A DNA stretch of 33,274 bases from an uncultured Collinsella sp. (GCA_900543845.1 UQTD01000014.1:1-33274); one strand, 5' to 3'. Shown: positions 16,192 through 23,945, counted from the stretch's first letter. The notes: generated from the letters alone by a model not told the origin. Program-made: numbers and translations.

Positions 16192-18195
16192 ATGTCGAAG
16201 CAAGCGGTCGTTGGAATCTTGGCGCATGTCGATGCCGGCAAGACCACGTTGGCCGAGGCCATGTTGTTCGACGCGGGTCGCATTCGCAAGCGCGGCCGCG
16301 TGGACGATGGCGATTCGCATCTGGATACGAACGAGATTGAGCGCGAGCGCGGCATTACGATTTTCTCGTCGCAGGCCGTGCTCGACCATGGCGATACCCA
16401 CGTCATGCTCGTGGATGCACCGGGGCATGTCGATTTTTCTGCCGAGGCGGAGCGCACATTGCGCGCGCTCGACTATGCGATTTTGGTTGTGGGTGCCAAC
16501 GATGGCGTGCAAGGGCACACCGAAACCCTGTGGCGCCTGCTTGCGCGCTATGACATTCCGACGTTCATCTATATCAACAAAATCGATTTGGAGAATCCCG
16601 GCCGCGATGTTTTGCTGGCACAGCTTGGGCAGCGTCTTTCCGAAGGCTGCCTGGATGCCAACGAACTGTTGGCGGGCGGTGCCGTTCAGGAGGACGCTGC
16701 TGCGTTGGACGAGGCGGCGCTCGAGGAGTTTCTTGAAGCGGGTGAGCTTTCCGTCGCAACGCTGTCGCGCATGGTTGCCGAGCGCAAGCTCTTTCCCTGC
16801 TTTGCCGGCTCGGCGCTTAAGGACCAAGGTGTGGACGAGCTGCTGGACGGCATATGCGCGCTGATGCGTGAACAGGCGTGGCTCCCGGAGTTTGCCGCCC
16901 GCGTCTATCGCGTCAGCCGCGGGGACCGCGGCGAGCGCTTGGCTTGGGTTAAAGTGACCGGCGGCACGCTGCATGCCAAGCAGGTGATTGGCGGACGTTC
17001 CGGTGCTGAGGCATGGGAGCAGAAGGTCGATCAGGTACGCATCTATAACGGCGATAAGTATGAGCTTGCCCAAGAAGTTGCTGCTGGCGGTATTTGTGCC
17101 GTGACGGGTCTTGCGCACGTTCGCCCGGGGGACGCCCTGGGCGCGGAGCCCGCGGGCGATGCGCCTGTCATCGCTCCGGTCCTCACCTATACGGTGCTTC
17201 CGGGCGAACACGATGTCCATGCGGTGTTCAAAGCACTGACTGAGCTGGCGGATGAAGACCCCATGCTCGGCGTAAGCTGGAATACGCATCTTGAGCAGAT
17301 TCATTTGCAGTTGATGGGCGCCGTGCAGCTCGAGGTCGTGCAGCGGGTGTTGGCCGATCGCTTTGGCCTTTCGGTTTCGTTTGAGTCTGGCGGCATCCTC
17401 TATAAGGAGACTATTTCGCAGCCGGTCGAGGGCGTGGGCCACTTTGAGCCACTGCGCCACTATGCCGAGGTGCATCTGCGTCTGGAGCCGTTGCCGGCGG
17501 GTTCGGGCGTGCAGTTTGGCACCGTGACCTCGACCGACGAGCTCGATCTTAACTGGCAGCGTTTGGCACTCACCAACGCCATGGAGCGCGATCACCTGGG
17601 CGTGCTGACCGGCTCGCCCATCACCGATGTGCGCATTACACTCACGGGCGGCCGCGCGCATGCCAAACACACCGAGGGCGGCGATTTTCGCCAGGCCACG
17701 TACCGCGCGATTCGCCAGGGACTCATGCAGTCGCGTGAGGCCGGCGCGGCGGTGCTGTTGGAGCCGTGGTATCGCTTTGAGCTCGAGGTACCGGGGGAGT
17801 GCGTGGGCCGGGCGCTCTCGGATGCCACGCGCATGGGTGCCGAGTACGAGCCGCCGACGATGGCGGACGACCGGGCGAAGCTTATGGGTCGCGTGCCGGC
17901 ATCCGAGGTGCAGGATTACGCGCTGGAGGTGGCTGCCTACACGAGCGGTCGCGGACATCTGTACCTAGAGTTTGTCGGCTATGCGGCTTGCCATGATGCC
18001 GAGCGCGTCATCGAGGCGGCCGCCTACGAGCCCGAGGCCGATCTGCCCAACACGCCCGATTCGGTCTTTTGCTCTCACGGCGCTGGCTACACAGTCAAAT
18101 GGTACGACGTACCCGCCGCGGCGCACGTAAAGGTCGATCCCGCCACCTTCCGCCCCTGGCGAGCAGCAGACGCCGAGTTTTTCGGCCACATGTGA
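16192..18195 (+). CDS. translational GTPase, Tet(M)/EF-G-like
   Basis: 667 residues with EF-G-like domains I-V. The GTPase motifs are AHVDAGKTT (residues 11-19), E-R-E-R-G-I-T-I, D-A-P-G-H-V-D-F and N-K-I-D. The overall plan matches ribosomal protection proteins such as Tet(M) (639 residues). The domain IV loop that dislodges tetracycline in Tet(M) (around Y-S-P-V-S-T) is replaced by G-R-A-H-A-K-H-T-E-G-G-D-F. This loop type belongs to chromosomal translation-factor GTPases of unknown role, so resistance should not be assumed. The ATG at 16192 follows AGAGGAG; an in-frame start at 16123 lacks an RBS. The TGA stop lies inside a palindromic repeat. Confidence 0.88.
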   Translation: MSKQAVVGILAHVDAGKTTLAEAMLFDAGRIRKRGRVDDGDSHLDTNEIERERGITIFSSQAVLDHGDTHVMLVDAPGHVDFSAEAERTLRALDYAILVVGANDGVQGHTETLWRLLARYDIPTFIYINKIDLENPGRDVLLAQLGQRLSEGCLDANELLAGGAVQEDAAALDEAALEEFLEAGELSVATLSRMVAERKLFPCFAGSALKDQGVDELLDGICALMREQAWLPEFAARVYRVSRGDRGERLAWVKVTGGTLHAKQVIGGRSGAEAWEQKVDQVRIYNGDKYELAQEVAAGGICAVTGLAHVRPGDALGAEPAGDAPVIAPVLTYTVLPGEHDVHAVFKALTELADEDPMLGVSWNTHLEQIHLQLMGAVQLEVVQRVLADRFGLSVSFESGGILYKETISQPVEGVGHFEPLRHYAEVHLRLEPLPAGSGVQFGTVTSTDELDLNWQRLALTNAMERDHLGVLTGSPITDVRITLTGGRAHAKHTEGGDFRQATYRAIRQGLMQSREAGAAVLLEPWYRFELEVPGECVGRALSDATRMGAEYEPPTMADDRAKLMGRVPASEVQDYALEVAAYTSGRGHLYLEFVGYAACHDAERVIEAAAYEPEADLPNTPDSVFCSHGAGYTVKWYDVPAAAHVKVDPATFRPWRAADAEFFGHM

Positions 18196-18221
18196 CAAAG
18201 GGACAGTTCCTTTGTCACATG
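18189..18221. repeat. palindrome with GGGACAG core, TGTGACAAA type, copy A
   Basis: CATGTGACAAAGG (18189-18201) is the perfect complement of CCTTTGTCACATG (18209-18221), with GACAGTT between. The translation GTPase stop codon TGA (18193-18195) is part of the left arm. Related elements are at 21915-21949 and 23135-23177. Confidence 0.8.
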
Positions 18222-18226
18222 CTATT

Positions 18227-18256
18227 GGTATAACTCGGTATAAGTTGGTATAACTA
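18227..18256 (+). promoter_or_regulatory. three 10-nt phased repeats upstream of ATPase 1
   Basis: GGTATAACTC, GGTATAAGTT and GGTATAACTA follow each other without gap, one per DNA helical turn, and are followed by TTACC. They end 32 nt before the ATPase start codon, in the promoter position, and include TATAAC/TATAAG -10-like sequences. They look like an iterated binding site. Confidence 0.6.
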
Positions 18257-18288
18257 TTACCAGGGTTTGCCAATCCGAGGAGGCCGAC

Positions 18289-19398
18289 ATGAATCCAAAT
18301 CCCTTTAAGCCCACGGCTGGCAAGCGGCCTCCGATACTCATCGGTCGCGAGTCGGTCGTCGAAGATTTCGAGGAAGGGCTCGATAACGGCGCCGGAGCGC
18401 CGGGCAGGCTCATGCTTATTACGGGAAACCGCGGCTGCGGCAAGACGGTTCTCCTGCGGGAGCTGCAACGTCTGGCCAGCGAGCGCGGATGGGCGGTTGT
18501 CTCCGATTCCGCTTCGCTTGGCTTATGCGACCGCTTGGCCGACGCGCTTCGCTCGAATAAACCCGTTGTGACGTCAATGGAGTTCGGTCCGTCGTTTGGG
18601 CGGATGTCGGTCGAGGCGGCGCGAGCAAAGGGCGAGACGTTGCGAGGGCTGGTCAACGAGCGCCTCAAGAAGCTCGGTCCAGGCAAGGGCATACTGTTTG
18701 CGATTGACGAGGCTCAATCTGCGTCTATCGAGGAGCTGGCGGCTCTTGCCGTTCTCTATCAGCAGGTGCTCGGAGACCAGGATGCCACGGGCCTGTCCGA
18801 TAGCGATCAGCGCGGCCTTGCGCTTGTTTTTGCCGGCTTACCCAGTATGGTTGACGATCTGCTCGAAGAGCCGAGCGTAACGTTTTTGCGGCGTGCCCAG
18901 CAGCGTACGCTGGGGGCGATATCTTTGCCCAAGGTGCGCGATTCATATATCCAGACGGTCAAAGACGCTGGTCTTTACGTTGACGCGGAGACGGCGGACC
19001 TTGCGGCACACAAGAGCATGGGGCATCCCTATATGGTTCAGCTGGTGGGCTATTACATGTGGCGCTCTGCCGTCCGGCGTGGCTCGCAGGTCATTGAAAG
19101 GTGCGATGTCGAGGATGGCCATGCGGATGCCGTCTCCGAGTTCTACGAAGCGGTCGACGCGCCCCTGTATTATGGATTGCGCAGTCCGCAACGCCTCTTT
19201 ATCGAGGCCATGGCGGTTGACGAGGGTAAACCGACGCGTATGGCGGATATCATTGAGCGCTGCGACCGTACTCAGAGTTGGGCGAGCAAATATCGCGCAA
19301 GCCTGATTCGCGAGCGCGTCATCGAGGCTGCCGGATACGGCCTCGTCCGGTTTACCGTGCCCATGCTGGGCGAGTATATCTGCGACCGCATTTTATGA
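18289..19398 (+). CDS. AAA-type P-loop ATPase with C-terminal winged-helix-like region (ATPase 1)
   Basis: 369 residues. The start N-P-F-K-P-T-A-G-K-R-P-P-I-L-I-G-R is shared with the paralogue at 21954-23054. Walker A is GNRGCGKT at 46-53 and Walker B GILFAIDEAQ ends near 143 with Asp140-Glu141. The sensor region L-A-L-V-F-A-G-L-P is followed by V-T-F-L-R-R-A-Q-Q, which both paralogues share. The last 80 residues look like a helix-turn-helix. The domain plan recalls archaeal-type/Orc-like ATPases (AAA_16 group) common in actinobacteria. Function is unknown; DNA binding is inferred. GAGGAGG lies about 6 nt before the ATG. The UvrA-like gene starts 1 nt after the stop, implying coupling. Confidence 0.8.
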   Translation: MNPNPFKPTAGKRPPILIGRESVVEDFEEGLDNGAGAPGRLMLITGNRGCGKTVLLRELQRLASERGWAVVSDSASLGLCDRLADALRSNKPVVTSMEFGPSFGRMSVEAARAKGETLRGLVNERLKKLGPGKGILFAIDEAQSASIEELAALAVLYQQVLGDQDATGLSDSDQRGLALVFAGLPSMVDDLLEEPSVTFLRRAQQRTLGAISLPKVRDSYIQTVKDAGLYVDAETADLAAHKSMGHPYMVQLVGYYMWRSAVRRGSQVIERCDVEDGHADAVSEFYEAVDAPLYYGLRSPQRLFIEAMAVDEGKPTRMADIIERCDRTQSWASKYRASLIRERVIEAAGYGLVRFTVPMLGEYICDRIL

Positions 19399-19399
19399 C

Positions 19400-21913
19400 A
19401 TGAGTAGGGTGATAAAGGTGACGGAACAGAAGATGAGCCCGCAGGCTATCGAGGTGCGTGGTGCACGTGTCCACAACCTCAAGGACATCGATATCGATAT
19501 TCCGCTGGGAAAGCTGGTGGGTATTGCCGGCGTATCGGGTTCGGGCAAGAGCTCGCTGGCACTGGGCGTTCTTTACGCCGAGGGCTCGCGCCGTTACCTG
19601 GAGGCGCTCAGCACCTATACTCGACGTCGCCTGACGCAGGCCGAGCACGCTCAGGTGGATGAGGTATTGCACGTGCCGGCGGCGCTCGCATTGCATCAGC
19701 GCCCCAGCGTACCGGGCGTGCGCTCGACCTTTGGCACCATGACCGAGCTCAACAACAGCCTGCGCCTGCTCTTTAGCCGCTGTGCCCATCACGTGTGCCC
19801 GCACTGCGGGGCGCGCGTGGAGCCGAGCCTCAACGTAGCGGCTGGCCTGTCGCTCACGTGCTCCGCATGTGGCCGCGAGTTCTACGCCCCGAGCGCCGAG
19901 GACCTTGCCTTCAACAGCGGCGGTGCGTGCCCTACCTGCGGCGGCACCGGTGTCATGCGCGAGGTGGACGAGGCGAGCCTGGTGCCCGATGAGTCAAAGA
20001 CCATCAACGAGGGCGCAGTACTTCCCTGGGGTACGCTCATGTGGGATCTGATGAAGCAGGTAGCCGGCGAGATGGGCGTGCGTACCGACGTGCCGTTTAA
20101 CCAGCTCACGCCTCAAGAGCGCGACATCGTGTTTCATGGCCCGGCGGTTAAGAAGCACATTCTCTACGTTCCCAAAAACGGCGAGGGCGCCACGCCGCTC
20201 GACTTTACCTATTACAACGCCGTCTATACCGTTGAGAATGCGCTCGCCAAGGTTAAGGACGACAAGGGCCTCAAACGCGTTGCGCGCTTTTTGCGCGAGG
20301 GTCCATGCCGTGACTGTGGTGGCACGCGTCTCTCCGAGGCTGCGCGCCAGCCCCAGGTGTGCGGTATCAATCTGGCGCAGGCCGCAGCCATGACGCTGGG
20401 CGAGGCGATTGAGTGGGTGCGCGGAGTGCCCGCATCCTTGCCGCCCGAGATGCGGCCCATGGCGACGGATATCTGCGATTCGTTTTTGAGCGTGGCCCGT
20501 CGTCTGGTCGACCTGGGTCTCGATTACCTTTCACTCGACCGCGCTGGTGCCACGCTCTCCACGGGTGAGCGCCAGCGTGTGCAGCTCGCCCGCGTGGTGC
20601 GCAACCGGTCGACGGGTGTGCTTTATGTGCTGGACGAGCCTTCGATCGGTTTGCATCCTGCCAATGTCGACGGCTTGGTGGGCGTGATGCGCGATCTGGT
20701 GGATGACGGCAACACCGTGGTCGTTGTCGACCACGACACGCGCGTACTGGCGGAAGCCGACTATCTGATCGAGATGGGCCCCGTTGCCGGAGCAGGCGGC
20801 GGTAACGTGATCGCTGCCGGTACGGTGGACGAGGTCGAACAATCGCAGGGCAGCCGCATCGCCCCGTTTTTGCGCGCAGAGTCCAAGCGCTTGCGTCCGC
20901 AGGTGACTGACGAGGAAATGTTCGACCAGGGCCATATCCGCATGGCGACCGATGCCATCCATACCGTCAAGCCGCTCGAAGTCGATATCCCGCGCGGTCG
21001 CTTGGTCGCGGTTACGGGTGTTTCGGGTTCGGGTAAGACGACGTTGGTGCTCGAGACGCTCATCCCGGCGCTTAAGGCGCAGGCAGCTGGCGAGCGCCTG
21101 CCGGGACACGTGCGTTGGGTCGATGCCGAAGGCATTGCCCGCGCCAACCTGATTGACGCTACGCCCATTGGCGCCAATGTTCGCTCGACGGTGGCAACCT
21201 ATGCCGACATCCATGACGAGCTGCGCCGCGCCTTTGCCCGTACGCCCGAAGCCAAGGCAGCCGGCTACAAGGCGGGCGCCTTTAGCTACAACACTGGCGC
21301 CTTGCGTTGCCCTACGTGCGATGGCACGGGCTCGATATCGCTCGACGTGCAGTTTTTGCCCGACGTCGAGATCGTCTGCCCGGCATGCCGTGGTTCGCGC
21401 TACGCCGAGGCCGCCTCGCATATCCATCGCGAGGGCAAGGACGGGAGTCTGCTTACGCTGCCGCAGCTCATGGACATGAGTGTGGACGAGGCCATCGACG
21501 CCACACTGGGACTCAAGAAGGTTCAGACGCGCTTGCAGACCTTGCACGACCTGGGATTGGGCTATCTCACGCTCGGTGAGCCCACACCGGCGCTCTCGGG
21601 CGGCGAGGCGCAGCGCCTTAAGCTTGCGAGCGAGATGGGCCGCGTGCAGGACGACGCCGTATTCGTGTTCGACGAGCCCACGATTGGCCTGCATCCGCTC
21701 GATGTCCAAGTGTTGCTGAGTGTGTTCGACGGCCTTGTTGCCAAGGGCGCCACGGTTATCGTGATCGAGCATGACCTCGACCTTATCCGTAACGCCGATT
21801 ACGTGATCGACATGGGCCCAGGCGGTGGCGATGCGGGCGGGCAAATCGTCTGCGCCGGTACGCCGTGCGACATCGCGGCTTGCTCCAAGAGCATTACCGG
21901 ACGCTACCTATAG
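19400..21913 (+). CDS. UvrA-like ABC-ATPase (UvrA2 type)
   Basis: 837 residues, about 100 shorter than canonical UvrA. It has two ABC ATPase modules: Walker A GVSGSGKSS (residues 44-52) with signature LSTGERQR and D-E-P-S-I-G-L-H, and a second GVSGSGKTT with LSGGEAQR and D-E-P-T-I-G-L-H. Two Zn modules are present: the first with C-P-H-C and C-P-T-C-G-G-T-G, the second with C-P-T-C-D-G-T-G and C-P-A-C-R-G-S. The shortfall lies in the region that carries the UvrB-binding domain of UvrA1, so it probably acts outside canonical excision repair, as proposed for UvrA2/DrrC proteins in drug tolerance. The start is uncertain: ATG 19400 has no RBS but is 1 nt from the ATPase stop; GTG 19418 and ATG 19433 are alternatives. 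Confidence 0.88.
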   Translation: MSRVIKVTEQKMSPQAIEVRGARVHNLKDIDIDIPLGKLVGIAGVSGSGKSSLALGVLYAEGSRRYLEALSTYTRRRLTQAEHAQVDEVLHVPAALALHQRPSVPGVRSTFGTMTELNNSLRLLFSRCAHHVCPHCGARVEPSLNVAAGLSLTCSACGREFYAPSAEDLAFNSGGACPTCGGTGVMREVDEASLVPDESKTINEGAVLPWGTLMWDLMKQVAGEMGVRTDVPFNQLTPQERDIVFHGPAVKKHILYVPKNGEGATPLDFTYYNAVYTVENALAKVKDDKGLKRVARFLREGPCRDCGGTRLSEAARQPQVCGINLAQAAAMTLGEAIEWVRGVPASLPPEMRPMATDICDSFLSVARRLVDLGLDYLSLDRAGATLSTGERQRVQLARVVRNRSTGVLYVLDEPSIGLHPANVDGLVGVMRDLVDDGNTVVVVDHDTRVLAEADYLIEMGPVAGAGGGNVIAAGTVDEVEQSQGSRIAPFLRAESKRLRPQVTDEEMFDQGHIRMATDAIHTVKPLEVDIPRGRLVAVTGVSGSGKTTLVLETLIPALKAQAAGERLPGHVRWVDAEGIARANLIDATPIGANVRSTVATYADIHDELRRAFARTPEAKAAGYKAGAFSYNTGALRCPTCDGTGSISLDVQFLPDVEIVCPACRGSRYAEAASHIHREGKDGSLLTLPQLMDMSVDEAIDATLGLKKVQTRLQTLHDLGLGYLTLGEPTPALSGGEAQRLKLASEMGRVQDDAVFVFDEPTIGLHPLDVQVLLSVFDGLVAKGATVIVIEHDLDLIRNADYVIDMGPGGGDAGGQIVCAGTPCDIAACSKSITGRYL

Positions 21914-21914
21914 A

Positions 21915-21949
21915 CAATGAGGCAAAGGGACAGTCCCTTTGCCTCATTG
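21915..21949. repeat. palindrome with GGGACAGTCCC core, copy B
   Basis: CAATGAGGCAAAGGGAC (21915-21931) and GTCCCTTTGCCTCATTG (21933-21949) are perfect 17-nt complements around a single A. The element starts 2 nt after the UvrA-like stop and ends 5 nt before the stop of the convergent ATPase, filling the gap between the two genes. It may terminate both transcripts, though no T-tract is present. Confidence 0.85.
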
Positions 21950-21953
21950 ATGC

Positions 21954-23054
21954 CTATTTCACGCATTGAGCGGCGAGATAGTCGCGGAAGAATGGCAATT
22001 CAAATGCGACGAGCCCTCGTCCTCGCTCCCCGATGATGCCGGCGTCTATCATGCGGCGTCGGTAGCGGGAGACCTGCTGCGGCGAACGCTTAAGGCGCTC
22101 GACAAGGTCGGCGGTGGTGGACTCTTCCTCGTCATCGAGCATGGCGATGAGGAATCGCTTGTCCTCTGCCGTGAGTTCCCGATAGGTTGCCGCGAGGATT
22201 CGGTCGTCCATCTCGTCGCGCGCGATTTTGATTCCCAGGTCAAAGTCGCGTGACGAGATCTCCTTCGAATCGCTTGTGAGATCCCAGGCACGGTAGCCTA
22301 CGAGTTGCAATAGGAAGGGAAAACCAGAGATCGAGCGAACGGCTCTATCGATTCCCTCAGCATCTGCCAGGCGATCGTTTTCCTGGATCGTGCGAATCAA
22401 GGCCTCGCGTACGTCATAGTCGGCAATGCGACCCAGATGATATTGTTGGGCGCGGCGAAGGAACGAGACCGTCTTGTGGTTCAGTAGCGTCGATACGTTG
22501 TTGGGAAGTCCCGCCATGAGCAGGGCGACGCGTTTCCCATCGGTCACAAAGTGCTGATACGTGGCTGCGAGCTTGATCATCTCGTCGAGTGTCGGGTCTA
22601 CCTCGTCAACCGTGACGAGCAGACCGGTGCCAGCCTCGTTGAGCTGGTCGATGATGTCGCTCATGCGATAACGCCAGATTGAGGCATCGTGAACGCGATT
22701 GACTTCGATGCTGCCGAGCGGTGCAATTCCGAGACCGGTGACTTCGAAGTTGTTAGACGGGTTGATGAGATGGCCGGCAGCACGTTTCGCCCCGAACTCG
22801 ATTTCCTCAAGCATTCCCGGGAGTGCGGTCGTCTTTACGGCTATCCAGCCGTGGGATTCCGCCCTTGTCGCGAGCGACGACATGAGAGCGGTTTTACCGG
22901 TTCCACGCGCGCCTGAGAAGATCGAGGTCAATTCTGGGCGCCTACGCTGGCTCAAGAAGGCACGGTCCAAATCCCGAATAATCTGTTGTCTGCCAGCGAG
23001 ATGGGCAGGAACCTCGCCAAAACTGGGGGTAAACGGGTTCTCGAGATATTTCAC
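21954..23054 (-). CDS. AAA-type P-loop ATPase with C-terminal winged-helix-like region (ATPase 2)
   Basis: 366 residues, paralogous to ATPase 1. It starts N-P-F-T-P-S-F-G-E-V-P-A-H-L-A-G-R. Walker A is GARGTGKT at residues 48-55, and Walker B ends in Asp150-Glu151 (G-L-L-V-T-V-D-E-V-D). The segment A-L-L-M-A-G-L-P-N-N and V-S-F-L-R-R-A-Q-Q matches the paralogue. The C-terminal part reads like a winged helix (T-T-A-D-L-V-E-R-L-K-R-S-P-Q-Q-V-S-R-Y-R). The start codon is GTG at 23054 with AGGAG 7 nt upstream. It converges on the UvrA-like gene. Function is unknown; a nucleotide-switch DNA-binding role is inferred. Confidence 0.82.
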   Translation of the reverse strand: MKYLENPFTPSFGEVPAHLAGRQQIIRDLDRAFLSQRRRPELTSIFSGARGTGKTALMSSLATRAESHGWIAVKTTALPGMLEEIEFGAKRAAGHLINPSNNFEVTGLGIAPLGSIEVNRVHDASIWRYRMSDIIDQLNEAGTGLLVTVDEVDPTLDEMIKLAATYQHFVTDGKRVALLMAGLPNNVSTLLNHKTVSFLRRAQQYHLGRIADYDVREALIRTIQENDRLADAEGIDRAVRSISGFPFLLQLVGYRAWDLTSDSKEISSRDFDLGIKIARDEMDDRILAATYRELTAEDKRFLIAMLDDEEESTTADLVERLKRSPQQVSRYRRRMIDAGIIGERGRGLVAFELPFFRDYLAAQCVK

Positions 23055-23072
23055 AAGGCTCTCCTTTCACAC

Positions 23073-23112
23073 CGCCGTTTAACTTCATTTTATTCTAGTT
23101 AATTCTGGTTAA
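23073..23112 (-). promoter_or_regulatory. 10-nt phased repeats upstream of ATPase 2
   Basis: On the plus strand TTCTAGTTAA (23093-23102) and TTCTGGTTAA (23103-23112) are adjacent near-identical 10-mers. Two weaker units in the same phase precede them (23073-23082 and 23083-23092). They lie 19-58 nt before the start codon of the minus-strand ATPase, mirroring the phased repeats of ATPase 1. Confidence 0.5.
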
Positions 23113-23134
23113 AAGCAATGGTTCGTTATTTAGA

Positions 23135-23177
23135 GCATCAATGTGACAAATGAACAGTCCCTTTGTCACATTGATGC
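23135..23177. repeat. palindrome with ACAGTCCC core, TGTGACAAA type, copy C
   Basis: GCATCAATGTGACAAA (23135-23150) and TTTGTCACATTGATGC (23162-23177) are perfect 16-nt complements with an 11-nt centre that includes ACAGTCCC. The right flank CATTGATGCC is shared with copy B. It lies 81 nt upstream of the ATPase 2 start. Confidence 0.82.
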
Positions 23178-23210
23178 CAAAACCAGCTTGTCAAGAGCTA
23201 GAGGGTTTGA

Positions 23211-23249
23211 AAATCTGCCATTTCTACCCCGTCCCCTAATGGCAGGTTT
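23211..23249. repeat. palindrome with GGGGACGGGG core, CTGCCA type, copy 2
   Basis: AAATCTGCCATT (23211-23222) pairs with AATGGCAGGTTT (23238-23249) with one wobble. Read on the minus strand it parallels the element at 13349-13386: AACCTGCCA, then AGGGGAC, then TGGCAG. It ends 1 nt before the trmL stop codon (23251-23253), so it directly follows that gene. Confidence 0.7.
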
Positions 23250-23250
23250 G

Positions 23251-23850
23251 TTACATGCCCGGAAAGCCTGTTTGGCGCAGGGCCTCGTAGAGGACGATGG
23301 CGGCGCTGTTGGAGAGGTTGAGTGCGCTGATGCGATAGTCGTCCGGATTGATGAAGTTGCCGCAGATATCCTGCTGAAGGATAGCCTCGTGGCTGTCCTC
23401 GGTATGTCCCAGCGATTCCTCGTGAGCTTCCCAAGCTCCGGCGTTATCGAGTGAGTCGCAATCGCGCAGCATCGGGATGCGCTCGCAGCGCTCGGGCGCC
23501 GCGGCAAGCAGCGGCTCGGGAATGCCCGAGCTCTCGCTGCCAAAGACCAAATAGTCACCGTCGCGGTAGGTGCTTTGCGCATAGGTGCGGCGTGCCTTTT
23601 TGGTCAGCAGATGCAGGCGTTCGTTGGCAGGGGAGAGACCATTGCGCGCAAGGAAATCCTCCCAGCCGGCATAGGTCGTCACATCCAAGTTTTGCCAGTA
23701 GCCCAGGCCGGCGCGACGTACCGTCTTGTCGTCGAGCGAAAAGCCCAGCGGCTCCACCAGATGCAGGCGGGCGCCGGTGACCACGCAGGTACGGCCGATA
23801 TTGCCCGTATTGGCCGGAATCTCGGGCGCATACAGCACGATATTGAACAT
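23251..23850 (-). CDS. trmL: tRNA (cytidine(34)-2'-O)-methyltransferase
   Basis: 199 residues. TrmL is a SPOUT-fold enzyme that 2'-O-methylates the wobble base of tRNA-Leu species. Motif 1 is N-T-G-N-I-G-R-T-C (residues 14-22), motif 2 L-V-F-G-S-E-S-S-G-I-P (101-111) and motif 3 L-N-L-S-N-S-A-A-I-V-L-Y-E-A-L-R-Q (177-193). Between R-I-P-M and motif 3 lies an acidic insert of roughly 45 residues (129-174) absent from the 157-residue E. coli enzyme. AAGGAG before the ATG at 23850 fixes the start; an open extension to 24027 runs through a terminator. Confidence 0.88.
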   Translation of the reverse strand: MFNIVLYAPEIPANTGNIGRTCVVTGARLHLVEPLGFSLDDKTVRRAGLGYWQNLDVTTYAGWEDFLARNGLSPANERLHLLTKKARRTYAQSTYRDGDYLVFGSESSGIPEPLLAAAPERCERIPMLRDCDSLDNAGAWEAHEESLGHTEDSHEAILQQDICGNFINPDDYRISALNLSNSAAIVLYEALRQTGFPGM

Positions 23851-23873
23851 GAATCTCCTTGGCTCAGAACGAA

Positions 23874-23906
23874 AAACCACCACGAAGGGCACCTTCGTGG
23901 TGGTTT
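23874..23906 (-). terminator. Rho-independent terminator of the COG0523 GTPase gene
   Basis: AAACCACCACGAAGG (23874-23888) and CCTTCGTGGTGGTTT (23892-23906) form a perfect 15-bp stem with a 3-nt loop. Read on the minus strand it ends in TTTTT. It lies 40 nt after the GTPase stop and 24 nt before the trmL start, separating the two transcription units. Confidence 0.88.
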
Positions 23907-23945
23907 GGCGGTTACGTAGGCGGAAAAATGCCCGCTTGGATAAAC

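Noticed and set aside
15799..17958. A 719-codon minus-strand open frame opposite the GNAT and translation GTPase genes
   Set aside because: It is antisense to two recognisable proteins and crosses their intergenic region. It has no domain signature.
16192..18195. Tetracycline resistance gene
   Set aside because: The domain IV loop does not match Tet proteins, and there is no mobile-element context.
18227..18256. Iterons as a plasmid-type replication origin
   Set aside because: The repeats are only three 10-mers in a promoter position, with no DnaA boxes, AT-rich unwinding region or Rep gene. The surrounding genes are chromosomal.
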